Source: Heloderma charlesbogerti (taxonomy: Eukaryota > Chordata > Lepidosauria > Squamata > Helodermatidae). From it: DNA of 64,000 nt. Positions 1 to 11,803 of this stretch are shown here, piece after piece. The stretch is taken from assembly GCA_026122225.1 (NCBI GenBank), contig JANEZZ010002879.1, positions 62,001 through 126,000 of the forward strand. Direction: 5' to 3'. A model generated the notes under the pieces. That model had not been told where the DNA came from. It searched no databases and was given only the letters and a program-made list of their open reading frames with translations. The translations under genes were made by a program, and so were the position numbers. Positions within the stretch are counted from its first letter, which is position 1; each line of letters starts with the position of its first letter.

Positions 1-1968
1 CAGAGCAAAGATCAGAAATAAAAGATGGTGATTCACCAATGAATCACTGTTTCTGTACAACAGGGTCAATCAAAACAATCTGGGAAGCAATTTGAAAGCA
101 TCCCTGCTTATAGCCATTGAAGAATCAGTTTGGCTTTTGGCATAATGCCAGTAATAAATATATCTGAGTTTTGTAGTGAGCTACTAAGAAGTAGCCTTGA
201 GGATGCTAATGTATGCTGTTTGATTTAAGGGGAATTGAAGCTGTTTTACAGACTAACACTATCGGTCTGGGTGTTTGCCTGTTCCTCATCCAGACCTATT
301 AAAAAAGCATACACAAATGGTTTCTGGAGATGTTTTCCTACCCCAAGTAAAGTTCCAATGTAACTTGGGTTAGTAAAATGTCTGAAAACCAAAGCAAAGG
401 GGTGGTGTCAGAAGATGTCTGCTTCCTTCTGCTGGATTTTGTGTGAAAAATGCCATGGAGCATTGCTGAAAATAGTAGAAAAATAACAGCTAGCAGAGGG
501 ACATCTTTAAGCAAGAATACAATCAGCACCCATTGTGTTGAGTTAAAAAAGGGTGACACTTAGGCTTTTTAAAAAGGACACTATGATCTGCTTATTCCAG
601 GGTCGTCTGCCTGTTCCATCAATGAAATCCTGTCCTGTCCCAGACTGACTGGAAAAAGTCTTGACCTTGTTTCCACTAGAATAGGAGTGTTGAACCACTT
701 TCAGCCCTGGGGCTGAATTTAATTTTGGAGGAACTCTCAGGGGCTGCATTCCAATGGTGAGCAGGGATGAAGGCAAAAGGGGGTGGGATCAAAGGCAAAA
801 AAGCCTGAATACCAAAATACCAGCATATCTTAGCTTAAAATCTTACTGCCAGCAAATAACCATTAGGAGAGACATTCCAACCTTTTCCCCCCCTTTTTTT
901 TAAGAAAGGGGAGGGGGCAAAAGCCAGGAATCCACCAAAATATGGAAAGTGGGGGAAAGTGGATGGGGAAGGGGAAGCCAGGAATCCCCCAATATGTTGG
1001 GGAAAAGTGGATGGGGAAGGGGGGACAGCCATCTTGGAACCCCTTGAAGGCTGGATTTGTCTCACAGGTCTAAGGTTTGATTCCCCTGCAGTTGAAGGAC
1101 TGGTGACCCCCTTTGCTGAAGGTGTCAATAAGGTGCAGCGAGCCATCATCATCTGATAATTACCTCCCCCCCCCCATACCAGTAGCCTAGTGGATAAATG
1201 TACTAGGAGCTTGGGGACAAAACCAATTGTAATGAAGCCTTACAAATATTGCACCAGGCTCGGCTGTCCTTTCTGTCACTGTATCATTGAATGAAACTGA
1301 GCGGTATCTTTTCCCCTTCTTTTGTGGTTGGGATTTCTATTCCCAAGTGCATGGTCTTACATTGACCTGTATCAGTATTTACACACTGTACTGCAGCCTT
1401 CCAGGCTCACAGCACAGCACTGGAAGGGAGGCAAGCCTTCCCATGTTGCCTTGGCAACTGGGCAACACTCATTCTCATCCCACATGGTGAAGGAGGAATA
1501 GAGTAGATGAGTAGATCTGCACAGATGAATAGATATACCTCTGTATATTCAGAAATGTTTACTCCACAGGATTCCAGTTTTCCCTTTCCATCCCTCTCCA
1601 CTCTTCATCAGCGATCTGTCAGTCAGCGAGTGATTCCCACAATCATAAAAATTACCCACTCTTATTTCAGTTGACAGTTTCCCGCTATCCCACCCCCACT
1701 GTCAGAATACTCACACGAATACTGGAATTCCTCTTAAAACTCTGGAGTACTGGCAGCATTCTCACTTCAGAGTGAAACTGAGGTTGCCTGACATAATTTT
1801 GCCAGTAGTTGCTGCCATAGGATTTTATGAGGCAGAAAAAACCTTAATAACATTTGAAATGCTGCTCAGAATGTCCCCTAACCAATGAAAGGCACATCTC
1901 AACAAACCTGAATAAAGTACAACAGTAGTTTTCATCGTAGCATGGAAACTGCTGCTTGGAGTAAAAAG
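1..1968. other. Unassigned sequence, no gene recognised
   Basis: I recognise no gene or named repeat here. The only internal structure I noticed is a short imperfect duplication near 930-1020, where a purine-rich unit containing GTGGATGGGGAAGG and AGCCAGGAATCC occurs twice. Small open frames in this interval look like chance frames. Confidence 0.4.
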
Positions 1969-3691
1969 TAGGGCTATACACAGACCCGCCAATCCACTTT
2001 GGATGCTGCTTTGGATCCTCTGAAGTAATCCTATCTGGCTCAGATCAATTCAGACCCCTCCACTTCAAATCAGATCCGAATCTGAAGCAAGATATGGATA
2101 TCTGGATTGTCCGTTTTGGGGGTTGCCCCATTGACTTGCATGGGAAAACACAAATTGTCATAACTTTTTTTAGTTTTCATGATAGGCATGAAATCTGGGG
2201 ACCTTTCCACCACCCTGGAGAGGAGAACACCTGCAAAATTTCAGACAGTTTGGCCCACTGGTTTTTGTGCTAGGTGGAGTTAAAATCTGATGCTTTCCAC
2301 AGGAACTCTCAAAGCAAAGAGCTGTAACGTCTCCCTGTTTCCACACATGCACATGATTAGGGATGTCAGAGAATTCTGCCATGGATCTTGGTGAGGCCGA
2401 ATGCCAGTGTATTCGGCCCCCCGAAATCCATGGCAGAACGAAGCCCCCCCATGAAAGGTGCACAAAATGGAGCACCTACCTGCTGCCATCCGTGCTTCCT
2501 CATCATAGCTGTGATAGGCTACATAAATAATTAAGTAGCCTATCACGGCTAACGCAGGGACACCATTTGCATTCCTGTGGAGGCTGTGATAGGCTACCTA
2601 AGTATTTATGTAGCCTATCATGGCAAGCTAAAAAAAAAAAAAAAGTACGCAAATGGCGGCAGCTACGGCGGCCACCATTTGCGTTCCCTTTTTCCGCTGT
2701 TTTAGCCTACGTAAATATTTACGTAAGCTATTAGGGCGAAAAATAGGGGAACACAAATAGCATAGTGGGCACTATTTGCGTCCCTTTTTTTTCATCGTAA
2801 TAGCTTACGTAAATCTTTACGTAGGCTAAAATGGTGGGGAAAAAAAGGAACGCAAATGACGCCCACTACGCTATTTGTGTTCCCCTTTTTTTTTCACCGT
2901 AATAGCTTATGTAAATATTTACATAGGCTAAAACGGCAAAAAAAAGGGAACGCAAATGGCGGCAGCCGTAGCCACCGCCATTTGCATACGCTGTTTTTTT
3001 TTGCCTGCAAGTTGCCCTGCGGCCGGATGTCTGGCTGCGGGCAGTCCCAGCCGGCGACTCCACGGAATCTCCGTGGAGCGAGCCGGCCGGATTAGGATTT
3101 CGGGGGGAGGCGCTCCGCGCTTCCCCCCCACCGCAAATCACCCCGTAGAAAAGGTGACTTTCGTACATCCCTACGCATGATACCTTGGCCCCTCCAAGCC
3201 CCTCTTGAGTGCATCACACATCCCAAAGCCCAGGCAGTTTGGCCCAATGGCCTGTGTGCTAAGCGCAAGTGAAATTTGAGCTTTTCCAGGAAAAGTCCCA
3301 AAGCAAAGGGCTGTAACTTCTTCCACAGACATGCGTGATGCTTGCCTGGTCCCCTCCCAGCCCCCATCAAGGGCATCCCACCCACCAATGTCAGGCAGTT
3401 TGGCTCACTAGCTTGTGTGCTAGGCACTGGTGAAATTTGATTTTTTCCACAAAAACTCCCAAAGCAAAGAGCTATAACACGTATGCCTTTTTCCATGGAC
3501 ATGCATGACACATGGGCCCCTCCCACCCCCCCTGGAGGGCATCCCACCCACCAAAGTTCACCAGGCACTTTGGCACTGTCTTGCATACTAGGCACAGGTG
3601 AAATGTGATATTCCCAGAAACTCAGACCAAACTCAGGAGGGAAAGTGTGTTGAAGCAGAGGTCACTATCCCTAATCTCTGCTGCAGGTTTG
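1969..3691. repeat. ~165 bp tandem repeat (about 4 units), interrupted by a hairpin element
   Basis: A unit of about 161-170 bp recurs, marked by AGGCAGTTTGGCCCA-like sequence starting near 2243, 3232, 3393 and 3563. The first interval is about 165 bp once the 816 bp insertion and its target duplication (2358-3181) are removed. Units share AAGCAAAGAGCTGTAAC and TTCCACAGACATGC segments and have diverged. The block starts near TAGGGCTATACACAG at 1969 and stops near TATCCCTA at about 3691, so it may be the inside of an old TAGGG-type DNA transposon. I found no matching target duplication for those outer limits, so they are approximate. Confidence 0.6.
2358..3173 (+). mobile_element. Hairpin-array hAT-like element A (arm N to arm K)
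   Basis: 816 bp. It begins TAGGGATGTCAGAGAATTCT and ends GACTTTCGTACATCCCTA. It is flanked by 8 bp duplications cacatgat (2350-2357) and cgcatgat (3174-3181), one mismatch. The inside is a series of palindromes: TGATAGGCTACATAA modules, then paired CGCAAATGGCGGC and GCAAATAGC hairpins around ACGTAAATATTTACG cores. No transposase frame is present. The hAT assignment rests on the 8 bp duplication and short TAGGGATG ends. It interrupts the ~165 bp tandem repeat. Confidence 0.8.
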
Positions 3692-4690
3692 TTTGAAGTC
3701 CAAAACAATCCTTATTCAGAAGAATCACCAGCTCAGCCCCTCTGTGCCTGAATATACGCTGGGAGGCAGGCTGGAAGAGGTTTTTTTTTTTATCTGCTTT
3801 TGTTTTTTTCTAGCACACACTACATGAGTATTTTGAGTGTATCCTGAATGAACACGGTCAGGGCCTAGCCCAGAAGGGCCACTGATTTTTGAACGCCGGA
3901 AACCTCCACCTGGTGGACCCATACTTCCCCCACCCCACCTCCTCCATGGTGGCCTGCCTAAGCCTCTTGGGGGTGAGAGACGGAGAGCTTGCAGGAGTTC
4001 TGGAGGCACTACCAGCCTTGCACTTGCCCCTGCTGCCAGCCTGCTCGGACGTGGGGGACTCTTCCCCGAGCAAGACCAGTTGGTGCTGCCTCCATCAGTG
4101 CAGGAGCAGGCTGCTGGTGCTGTAGTGCCCTGGCTGTTTCCCCCTGCTCAGAGACGCCTTGCAGTGGCAGCACACAGCAGTGCTGGGATCCACTCCCACC
4201 TCACAGTGGTCCCACACAACACTGCCCTCATGTTTCAGGGAGGTGGAGATGCAGACTGCCTGTCTTGATTCTGGGGGGGGGACCACACGAGCAGGGAAAC
4301 AATGGAGGAGGGGTCGGGTGCTGGAGCCTCTGCCTGCTGCTTCTCCTCCATCACACCCTGGAGGATCTCCTCCTCCTCACCCTCCACCACTCTGAGGACA
4401 TCAGACACCTCTGACCTAACGTCCATCAGCCGGCTCCCCTCTTCCACAACAGAAGGAGATGCTGCTCTGCCTTGGGCAAGAGTGCGACTAGTGCACCTGC
4501 CCACGCCAGGCTCCTTGAACAGTGAACATTGGGCACTGCAACTGGCCTCCACGCTCTGCTGTCCAACTGCACCAGGATACACTATCTAGACTAGGGGACA
4601 GACAGCTAGCTTAACGGTGCTGCAAGTGACAGCAGCACCTCGCCCACCTCTGCCCCAGCCAACACTCTGAGGATGCCTCATATTGCACTG
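3692..4690. other. GC-rich unassigned sequence, possible decayed coding remnant
   Basis: GC-rich DNA without recognised repeats. A minus-strand open frame at 4235-4582 (115 codons) has a glutamate-rich middle, and several other frames overlap it in both orientations. I cannot match any of them to a protein family. Overlapping frames in GC-rich DNA are expected by chance, so I do not call a gene. Confidence 0.25.
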
Positions 4691-4828
4691 GATTGCTTTG
4701 CCACACAGTAGAGTGTTATTGGAATAAGAAGGTAATTAATGTGAATACTATGGGTCTCATGCTTTTCCACACTGCCTTGAAATTTGGACGTATAGTGTTG
4801 GTGGAACAAAAACCTAGCACACGCGGGT

Positions 4829-4855
4829 GCACACACACACACACACACACACACA
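4829..4855. repeat. (AC)n microsatellite
   Basis: About 13 perfect AC dinucleotides. Confidence 0.95.
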
Positions 4856-6199
4856 AGCTAAAGAAAAGCAGAACTACCTAAGCAAACAACTAAGCAAATC
4901 TTTAATTTATTGTTTTATATTTCATCTTCTTTTATGGAAGGCAGGTTAACTTCAAGAAATACATGACAGCAGAGGTGACAGAATAAGGGCCAAGAGAAAG
5001 CGAACAATAATTTATAAAACCCTTCTTTTGTTTCTGTTTCAGGACGATCAGCACAGAGAAGACACAGACAGTTCACTTCAGCATGCGGGGGCGGGGGGAC
5101 ACCAAACACTACACACATAGGCTGCTATAATATGCTTTTCTTTAAGAATCTAGAAAGCAAGGAAAAAAAAACCTAAATGATTGAATATGACTTAAAAGTG
5201 GGGGGACATGCCCAGAAGTCAATGTTTGCTTTAAAAAATCAAAATAAGACTGTTTAAAAAAAAAATCTAAAAGAGACAGAGTTGACAGACAAAAATTACA
5301 AGGAAATAGAATGGAGAAAGCAGAAATGAGGGTTGACCTTAAATAACAAACACAGCCTTTTCCAGAATCCAAGTGACATAAACAAACACAAAAATGGCGG
5401 GGGACGGGGGAGCGTAGCAGCAACAAGCGAGGAGAAGCTATGTTAGTTTGAAAAAATATGGAAAGGAGAGATGAATATATGTAATACAAATAACAAACAA
5501 GTCAGAGGTAGAAAGAAATAGGAGAAGGTGGCTGGAAGGGGTGCGTGCTGCAAAGACACCATCCCAAGCAAGGAGCAAGGGAATGATCCCACTACAACCA
5601 AGCTGTTTCCTTTTAATTTAAATATTGAGGTAAGCCTAATGGTGACAAAAAATGAAGAAATAGAAGGAATAACTCCGAGGAATGCACACGTGCACACATG
5701 ATCATCTACCCATACACCAGCCTTCTCCCAAAGACACAGCTAGCACACTCTCAAAGACACACTCTCTCTGGAGACTGCTGGCGTCAGTTCTGGCTGAGAG
5801 TTCCTATTCGCCAAAGCACACTCCCTCCCTCTCCTGCGCTCGCCTTCCTGCCTCCTCCTGCCTTCCCACGTCCACTCACCTTCCCCCTCCCTCCACCCTC
5901 CTCCTCCTCCTTCCCCTCCCCATGAGCTTTCAGAAGGTGATACTTTTTGGAGACAGCCTATCTGGACTGCTCAAGCATTAAGCAGAGCTCTGAATATATG
6001 AGGCAGAGGAGGCATTTCGTGGGGGGGGGGCCTTCACCCCAGGTCACCTTGGCACTGCTCTGACTCACCTCATATCATGAGGCTTTTGCTTCAAATAAGC
6101 CCACTTCACCTCGTTACTCAGGCTTCGTGACAAGGCGGTAGACAGCCCTAGTAGAAAGTACAGATGTGCCCATTTTCAGCAATATTAAATGGCTGTATT
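4856..6199. other. Unassigned sequence with a polypyrimidine tract
   Basis: No gene recognised. At 5821-5921 the plus strand is almost all C and T for about 100 bases, with CTCCTCCTCC runs, interrupted by a few purines. Confidence 0.5.
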
Positions 6200-6572
6200 T
6201 AGGGATGGCAGAGAATTCTGCCATGGACTTAAATGAGGCCGGATTCCAAAGAATCTGACTTCTGGAGTCTGCAGTGGAGTGGCTGCACTTATGTCCAGGT
6301 TTGGAGGAGTTCCCATGGAATGGCTCTCCGGCTCCCTATATGATGCAATTGGCTAATGGTGGCTGCCATTAGCCTATCGTGGGGAAAAATGCAGCCTTAA
6401 ACAGAGTATTGTATGCCATTTCCAGCCTTAAAACACTTACTTTGACCTATATTGCAGATGTTTATGGCTGTACTTAGGTCAAAGTCAGTGCTTTACAGCC
6501 GCAAATGATGTACAATACACCATTTATGGCTGTATTTTTCCCGCAATAGGCTAATGGCAGCCAGCATTAGTG
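6200..6572. mobile_element. Divergent TAGGGATGG foldback element, right end unclear
   Basis: It starts TAGGGATGGCAGAGAATTCT, like arm N of the hairpin-array family. Inverted segments follow: GGCTAATGGTGGCTGCCATT near 6351 and AGGCTAATGGCAGCC near 6548, plus inverted tracts around TGACCTATATTGCAG. No CATCCCTA end or target duplication was found, so it is probably truncated or an older relative. Confidence 0.5.
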
Positions 6573-7027
6573 TATCATGTTCTATTCTATAGGGAGCTGG
6601 ACAGCTGCTCTGCCAACTCCCACAGATGCAGCTGGGCTCTGGAGGATTCCATGGGGCCCTGAGTGGCCTGGATTGCCCATCCACGGACCCCTTCCCCCAG
6701 ACCACACAGTGGGGGGTTCGTGTATCACTAGCTGTACCTGTGACAATCTTTACTGGATCACCTTGAAAGTTTGCACAACCGAAGACCTCATCAGGTAGAT
6801 CATGTATGTCAAGTTTCAGGCTATCAGCTAAGCAGGCATCCATTGTATAAGCAGGAAAATTTTGAGGCTTATAATGGCGGAAACTTTTTGTTTCTTTTGT
6901 TGGGTTTTTTTGAGACTCACCATAACTAAAGGGATACTCCTGCGTCCCTTTAATGTAAAATTCTACAGCCTATAGAGTTGGATAGAATTTCCTACTGGTT
7001 TCTTCTGGTTCATATCCTTACAGATGT

Positions 7028-7052
7028 TCTCTCTCTCTCTCTCTCTCTCTCT
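7028..7052. repeat. (TC)n microsatellite
   Basis: About 12 TC dinucleotides followed by a short C run. Confidence 0.9.
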
Positions 7053-7382
7053 CCCCCTTTAATTGTTTTTAATAATTCATGGAGTGCTCTCCACAGTTTA
7101 TTGGAGTGAACAGTTTAGCCATACTGCACTGCACAGCATCTGCAAATACATGGTTTCTCAGCATCCCCAAAGCTCAGCCTATCTGAACCAATGAAGACAT
7201 ATTGTCACAACATGGAGCCAGCTGTAATAATGAAACAAGATATTCTATTGATCAGTGTAGCAAAGGGGCCAAAATAGCCTAGTTAATGCTGAACACACTT
7301 GATAATGGTGAGGTAGCCCCAAGGTGTTGCTTCTTCTTCTTTGTAATCATCAGGTCTTAATGGCCATTACAAATGGCTGAGA

Positions 7383-8990
7383 GAATCATAGAATCATAGA
7401 ATAGTAGGGTTGGAAGGGGCCTACAAGGCCATCGAGTCCAACCCCCTGCTCAATGCAGGAATCCAAGTCAGAGCATCCCTGACAAATGGCTGTCCAGCCT
7501 CGTCTTGAAGGCCTCCAGTGTGGGAGAGCCTACCACCTCCCCAGGTAATTGGTTCCATTGCCGTATTGCTCTGACACTCAGGAAGTTTTTCCTGATGTTC
7601 AGCTGGAATCTGGCTTCCTGTAACTTGAGCCCATTATTCCGTGTCCTGCACTCTGGAATGATCAAGAAGAGATCCTGGCCTTCTTCTCTGTGACAACCTT
7701 TCAAGTACTTGAAGAGTGCTATCATATCTCCCCTCAGTCTTCTCTTCTCAAGGCTAAACATGCCCAGTTCTTTCAGTCTCTCTTCATAGGGTTTTGTTTC
7801 CAGTCCCCTGATCATCTTTGTTGCCCTCCTTTGAACCCTCTCCAGCTTGTCTGCATCCTTCTTAAAGTGTGGTGCCCAGAACTGGACACAGTACTCCAGA
7901 TGAGGCCTAACCAGTGCTGAGCAGAGGGGAACTAGTACTTCCCGGGATTTGGAAGCGATGCTTCTATGAATGCAGCCCAAAATAGCATTTGCCTTTTTTG
8001 CAGCCACATCACATTGTTGGCTCATATTCAGCTTGTGATCGACAACAATTCCAAGATCCTTCTCGCTCGTAGTGTGGTTGAGCCACGTATCCCCCATCTT
8101 GTAACTGTGCATTTGGTTTCTTTTTCCTAGGTGCAGAACTTGGCATTTATCCCTATTAAATGCCATTCTGTTGTTTTCTGCCCAGTACTCCAGTCTATCC
8201 AGATCACTTTGAATTTTGTTTCTGTCTTCCAAAGTATTAGCTATCCCTCCCAATTTTGTGTCATCTGCAAATTTGATCAGCATTCCCTGCACCTCCTCCT
8301 CCAAGTCATTAATAAAAATGTTGAAGAGCACTGGGCCCAGGACTGAGCCCTGCGGTACCCCACTCGTTACCTCTCCCCAGCTTGAGAAGGTTCCATTGAT
8401 AAGCACTCTTTGAGTCCGATTCTGTAGCCAACTGTGGATCCACTGGATCGTTGTTTCATCTAGCCCACTTTGAGCTAGTTTGCTCATCAGGATATCATGG
8501 GGCACTTTGTCGAAAGCTTTGCTGAAGTCGAGGTATATGATGTCTACAGCATTCCCACGGTCTACAAGGGAGGTGACTTGATCAAAAAATGAGATCAGAT
8601 TTGTCTGGCAGGACTTGTTTTTGACAAATCCATGTTGGCTTCGAGTAATCACAGCATTGTTGTCAAGGTGCTTCCAGATGGATTGCTTTATGATCTGCTC
8701 CAGAATTTTCCCAGGGATTGATGTCAGACTGACTGGCCTGTAGTTCCCAGGTTCCTCCTTTTTACCCTTTTTGAAGATAGGGACAACATTAGCCCTCCTC
8801 CAGTCATCTGGCACTTCCCCCGTCCTCCATGATTTCTCAAAGAGAATAGTCAGCGGTTCTGAGAGTTCTTCTGCCAGTTCCTTTATGACTCTAGGATGCA
8901 GTTCATCTGGCCCTGGAGATTTGAACTCATTCAAAGTAATGAGGTGTTCCTTGACCATATGCCTGTCGATCTCAAGCTGCAAGATAATCA
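7383..8990 (-). mobile_element. CR1 LINE, 5'-truncated
   Basis: Minus-strand CR1 retrotransposon. The 3' end lies at 7383-7400 and carries the tandem ATTCTATG-type octamers typical of CR1 (read as AATCATAGAATCATAG on the plus strand). The preceding 3' UTR contains the familiar GGACTCGATGGCCTTGTAGG-like CR1 segment. The 5' end is truncated inside ORF2, as is usual for CR1; the boundary near 8990 is judged from where the protein stops resembling CR1. Confidence 0.9.
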
Positions 8991-9060
8991 AGAAGATAAT
9001 CTCTTGGCTGAGCCTGGCAAAGCAAGGGAAGGGAGAATGAGTTGGCAAATGGTTTGTCAT
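7468..9060 (-). CDS. CR1 reverse transcriptase ORF2, C-terminal part, frame open
   Basis: A 530-codon open frame encodes the reverse transcriptase and C-terminal region of CR1 ORF2. Visible motifs: KSPGPDELHPRVIKELA (about residues 47-63), NYRPVSLTSIPGKILE (106-121), motif A YLDFSKAFDKVPH with Asp178, SGVPQGSVLGP (233-243), and the catalytic FADD box (264-267, Asp266 and Asp267). The C-terminus has the RRLRGDMIALFKYLKG and RQWNQLPGEVVGSPTLEAFK segments usual for CR1. The first ~30-35 residues do not look like CR1 and are probably flanking DNA read in frame. The endonuclease domain and ORF1 are missing, so the copy cannot be autonomous. The absence of stops across about 1.5 kb suggests a fairly recent insertion. 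Confidence 0.88.
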   Translation of the reverse strand: MTNHLPTHSPFPCFARLSQEIIFLIILQLEIDRHMVKEHLITLNEFKSPGPDELHPRVIKELAEELSEPLTILFEKSWRTGEVPDDWRRANVVPIFKKGKKEEPGNYRPVSLTSIPGKILEQIIKQSIWKHLDNNAVITRSQHGFVKNKSCQTNLISFFDQVTSLVDRGNAVDIIYLDFSKAFDKVPHDILMSKLAQSGLDETTIQWIHSWLQNRTQRVLINGTFSSWGEVTSGVPQGSVLGPVLFNIFINDLEEEVQGMLIKFADDTKLGGIANTLEDRNKIQSDLDRLEYWAENNRMAFNRDKCQVLHLGKRNQMHSYKMGDTWLNHTTSEKDLGIVVDHKLNMSQQCDVAAKKANAILGCIHRSIASKSREVLVPLCSALVRPHLEYCVQFWAPHFKKDADKLERVQRRATKMIRGLETKPYEERLKELGMFSLEKRRLRGDMIALFKYLKGCHREEGQDLFLIIPECRTRNNGLKLQEARFQLNIRKNFLSVRAIRQWNQLPGEVVGSPTLEAFKTRLDSHLSGML

Positions 9061-9099
9061 TGCTTGGGTTCACCTGACCTTCCTATTGAACCCCTGAAT

Positions 9100-10110
9100 G
9101 AACCATCATAAATCAAGTCTGCAACATTGTTTGGAGCTTTGAAAATAATCATATATCTTTCCCCTTAACAATGCACCAGCTTTCTGCATCCTTAGCACAT
9201 TCCCACAATCAAGTAAAATTCCCACCAGCAAACAAATCAGTGTATATAGGGAACAGATAGAGTGGGTGGCAGGAAATGTATGGAAGAGACTGCTTCAGAA
9301 AGTCCTGGGGTGTATAATATATTAGACAAGCCAAATACCCAACAACATGGATTTGAAATGCATTTGTCAAATAGTTCCTCTTCCTCCTTTTTTGTTTGGT
9401 TTTTGTTTTGTTTTGTTGCTTTATTCTAAACTCTAAACATCAGCACCACCTAGGACTAGAAATGAGTGTGTGTGAGAGAGAAAGAAATTCATTTGGTTCA
9501 CATTTCAATACAAACTTACCAAATTTGTACTTCTTGAACTATTGCATGAACTGGAACACAATTATTCTTCATTAGTCTCACTTCTCCAAATTTTGCCATG
9601 CATTTCTCCAATTAAAAATACGCACTTTAGGTAAATGTGTGAACAAAAGATGTGTACATTAGGGGATATTGTATACAACAAGGCATATTTGGGGTGAAAT
9701 TGCTTGCAAAAATGTGTAGATTAGGGAAAACTGCATACAAAAATGTGTATACTTGGAGAAATGTGTATAAAAAATGTGTGCAGGTTTTTGTGTAGGTTTT
9801 TAACGAAAAAATTGCAGACTGATGCAGAAATGGGATGGGATGAACTTGTGCTTAAAAAAAAATGGAAATTGTAGAAAGCAAAACAGATTTGTTCATATCC
9901 CTACCTAAGCAGAGCAGTGATTAGAGCACTTAAAGTGCAAACCTATACATGTCTACTCAGAAGCAAGTCCCATTCAGTTCAATAGGACTTAGTCGCAGCT
10001 AGGTGGCTATAGGCTTGCAGCTTTAGGAATATGGTTACTCTTCATCATTTTTACAGGCCCTGCTTCTGTGTGTAGGCAGCTGGCATCCTGCTATGAACCT
10101 GGAGTTCCCT
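9100..10110. other. Unassigned; AT-rich interspersed-repeat-like block near 9466-9905
   Basis: No gene. From about 9466 to 9905 the sequence has repeated AAAATGTGTA, CATTAGGG and TGCATAC motifs and ends near CATATCCCTA. Similar motif mixes occur near 27690-27990 and 51360-51620, suggesting a shared old non-autonomous DNA transposon family. Termini are not clear. Confidence 0.35.
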
Positions 10111-10713
10111 TAGGGATGGCGGAGAATTTCTCCCCGAAACTTCAGGGGGCCAAGCGCCAACGTGTTCAGCCCCCCGAACAAGTTTCGGGGAGAAATTCTC
10201 CGCACCCCCCCGCACCCCGCACCCCCCTGGGATGGGACTTACCTTTGCCGAATGTTCCTCCCGGCGGCGGGTCCGGCCGGCGGTTCGGCGGGTGTTCGTG
10301 CGGGGCGGGAGCGGCAGCCAATCTTTCGACCGGCTGCCGCCGCCGCCATTGCAATCAAAGAAAAAAAAAAAAAAGCCCCCCTGATATGCTACGTGATGAT
10401 TAACATAGCCTATCATGGCTAGATTTGCAAAGTCAGCCATGATAGGCTACGTAAATCATCACGTAGCCTATCATGGGGGCTTTTTTTTTAAAAAAAAAAA
10501 CTTTGGCGTTCGCGGCCGGGCGAGGCGGGAAGCCTCCTCCCCGGCCTGAATTTCGGCCGGGCAAGGCAGGAAGCCTCCCCCTGGCCTGAATTTCGGCCGG
10601 GCGAGGCAGGAAGCCTCCCCCCCGGCCTGAACTTCGCGGGGGGAGCAGCGAAGCGCCTCCCCCCCACCTTGAACAAGCTTCGACGACAGGTAAGTGACTT
10701 TCATCCACCCCTA
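10111..10713 (+). mobile_element. Hairpin-array hAT-like element B (arm N to arm K, internally short)
   Basis: 603 bp. It begins TAGGGATGGCGGAGAATTTC and ends with GGTAAGTGACTTTCATCC then ACCCCTA. Target duplications are agttccct (10103-10110) and agttcccc (10714-10721). It keeps one pair of TGATAGGCTACGTAA palindromes but lacks the large central palindrome, so it is an internal-deletion form. The K arm holds about three repeats of a GC-rich unit near 50 bp (10520-10670). Confidence 0.85.
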
Positions 10714-11139
10714 AGTTCCCCCCTGTGTAAACTCACTCCTTACAAAACTGATAATCTGATTGAAGATGGGATGGCTTCCCAGCCACTACTCCCCAACAGC
10801 AGTTCTGGCTCTGTTCTAAATTGGGGCCACATGCAGATGTTGATAATAGCCATCTCAGCCCATACAATGGTGATTTTTTTATTTATTTATTTAGCATATG
10901 GCACACATTGCCAGGGTGTCTACAATGTTTTTACACTGTAGATGTTCTGGTGCCGGTAGTTGCTAGTCTTTGTTGCACTGATGCACCACAAGAGGGTGAG
11001 CTAGCTTTGCATCAGCTGGCCAGCAGCGTTCTTAGGGAAGTCGGCTCATCCGGGCTTTTTCTCCACCACTCCTCTGCCGATCACATCCAGGCAGATCCAA
11101 CACCGGTTCCTGCTCCCCGCATAGAATGCTGCCAGCGTT

Positions 11140-11243
11140 TTCCCCCACCGAAATGGGGGTACCTATTTATCTACTTGCAGATGGTATGCTTTCGAACTGC
11201 TAGGTGGGCAGGAGCTAGGGATGAAATGACGGGAGCTCAATGG
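11140..11243 (-). mobile_element. Sauria SINE fragment
   Basis: About 100 bp matching the body of the Sauria SINE copies at 26571 and 28663: GGTACCTATTTATCTACTTG followed by TTTCGAACTGCTAGGT and GGGAGCTCA. The tRNA-like head and ACCTTT tail are missing. Orientation follows the minus-strand copy at 26571. Confidence 0.7.
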
Positions 11244-11803
11244 TGATATGGTACCAGTACCATACAGATATGGTACCCTACACTGTCTCATTTCAAGGCC
11301 AATGCCATATCCACCACATCATACTTGATCAGCACTTTACCAAGGGCTGTTGCATTAAAAACTGAACATTTTAAAGGAATCTCCATAGAGCTCATCATTT
11401 TCATTGTTAGGAATGGGGGGAAAAGGGGGACTCCCCTATATATACCAGCTGAGCAGTGCCTGGCATCTAATCACATAGCCCCCACTGGAAAAGTCTGTTT
11501 CCCCCAAGGGCTCAGGATCCACCAGATATGCCTCAAGGTCCCAGACACAGGCACCTCTGTGGCACCTCTGTTGTGATACTTTGCTTGGGGGGCTCTGAGT
11601 CATCCTCCAAAGCGGAGTCCTCCAGAGAGGGCATGACATGATGGGTGAACTTGTCTATTTCTGGCCCATGCCAGTTTGACATGCTTTTAACCACAATTCT
11701 GTTCCATTCCATTTCCAGATAGGTCTGTGAGTATTTTGTTGTTGCTCAGTCATTAAGTTGTGTCCGACTCTTCATGACCCCATGGACCATCGCATGTCAG
11801 GCC

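Noticed and set aside
1969..3691. Calling the tandem-repeat block a complete hAT element
   Set aside because: The TAGGG-like and TCCCTA-like limits are weak and their flanks gtaaaaag and atctctgc do not match.
4235..4582. A host exon encoding a glutamate-rich protein on the minus strand
   Set aside because: No recognisable domain and no clear splice context; overlapping frames on both strands suggest GC-rich chance frames.
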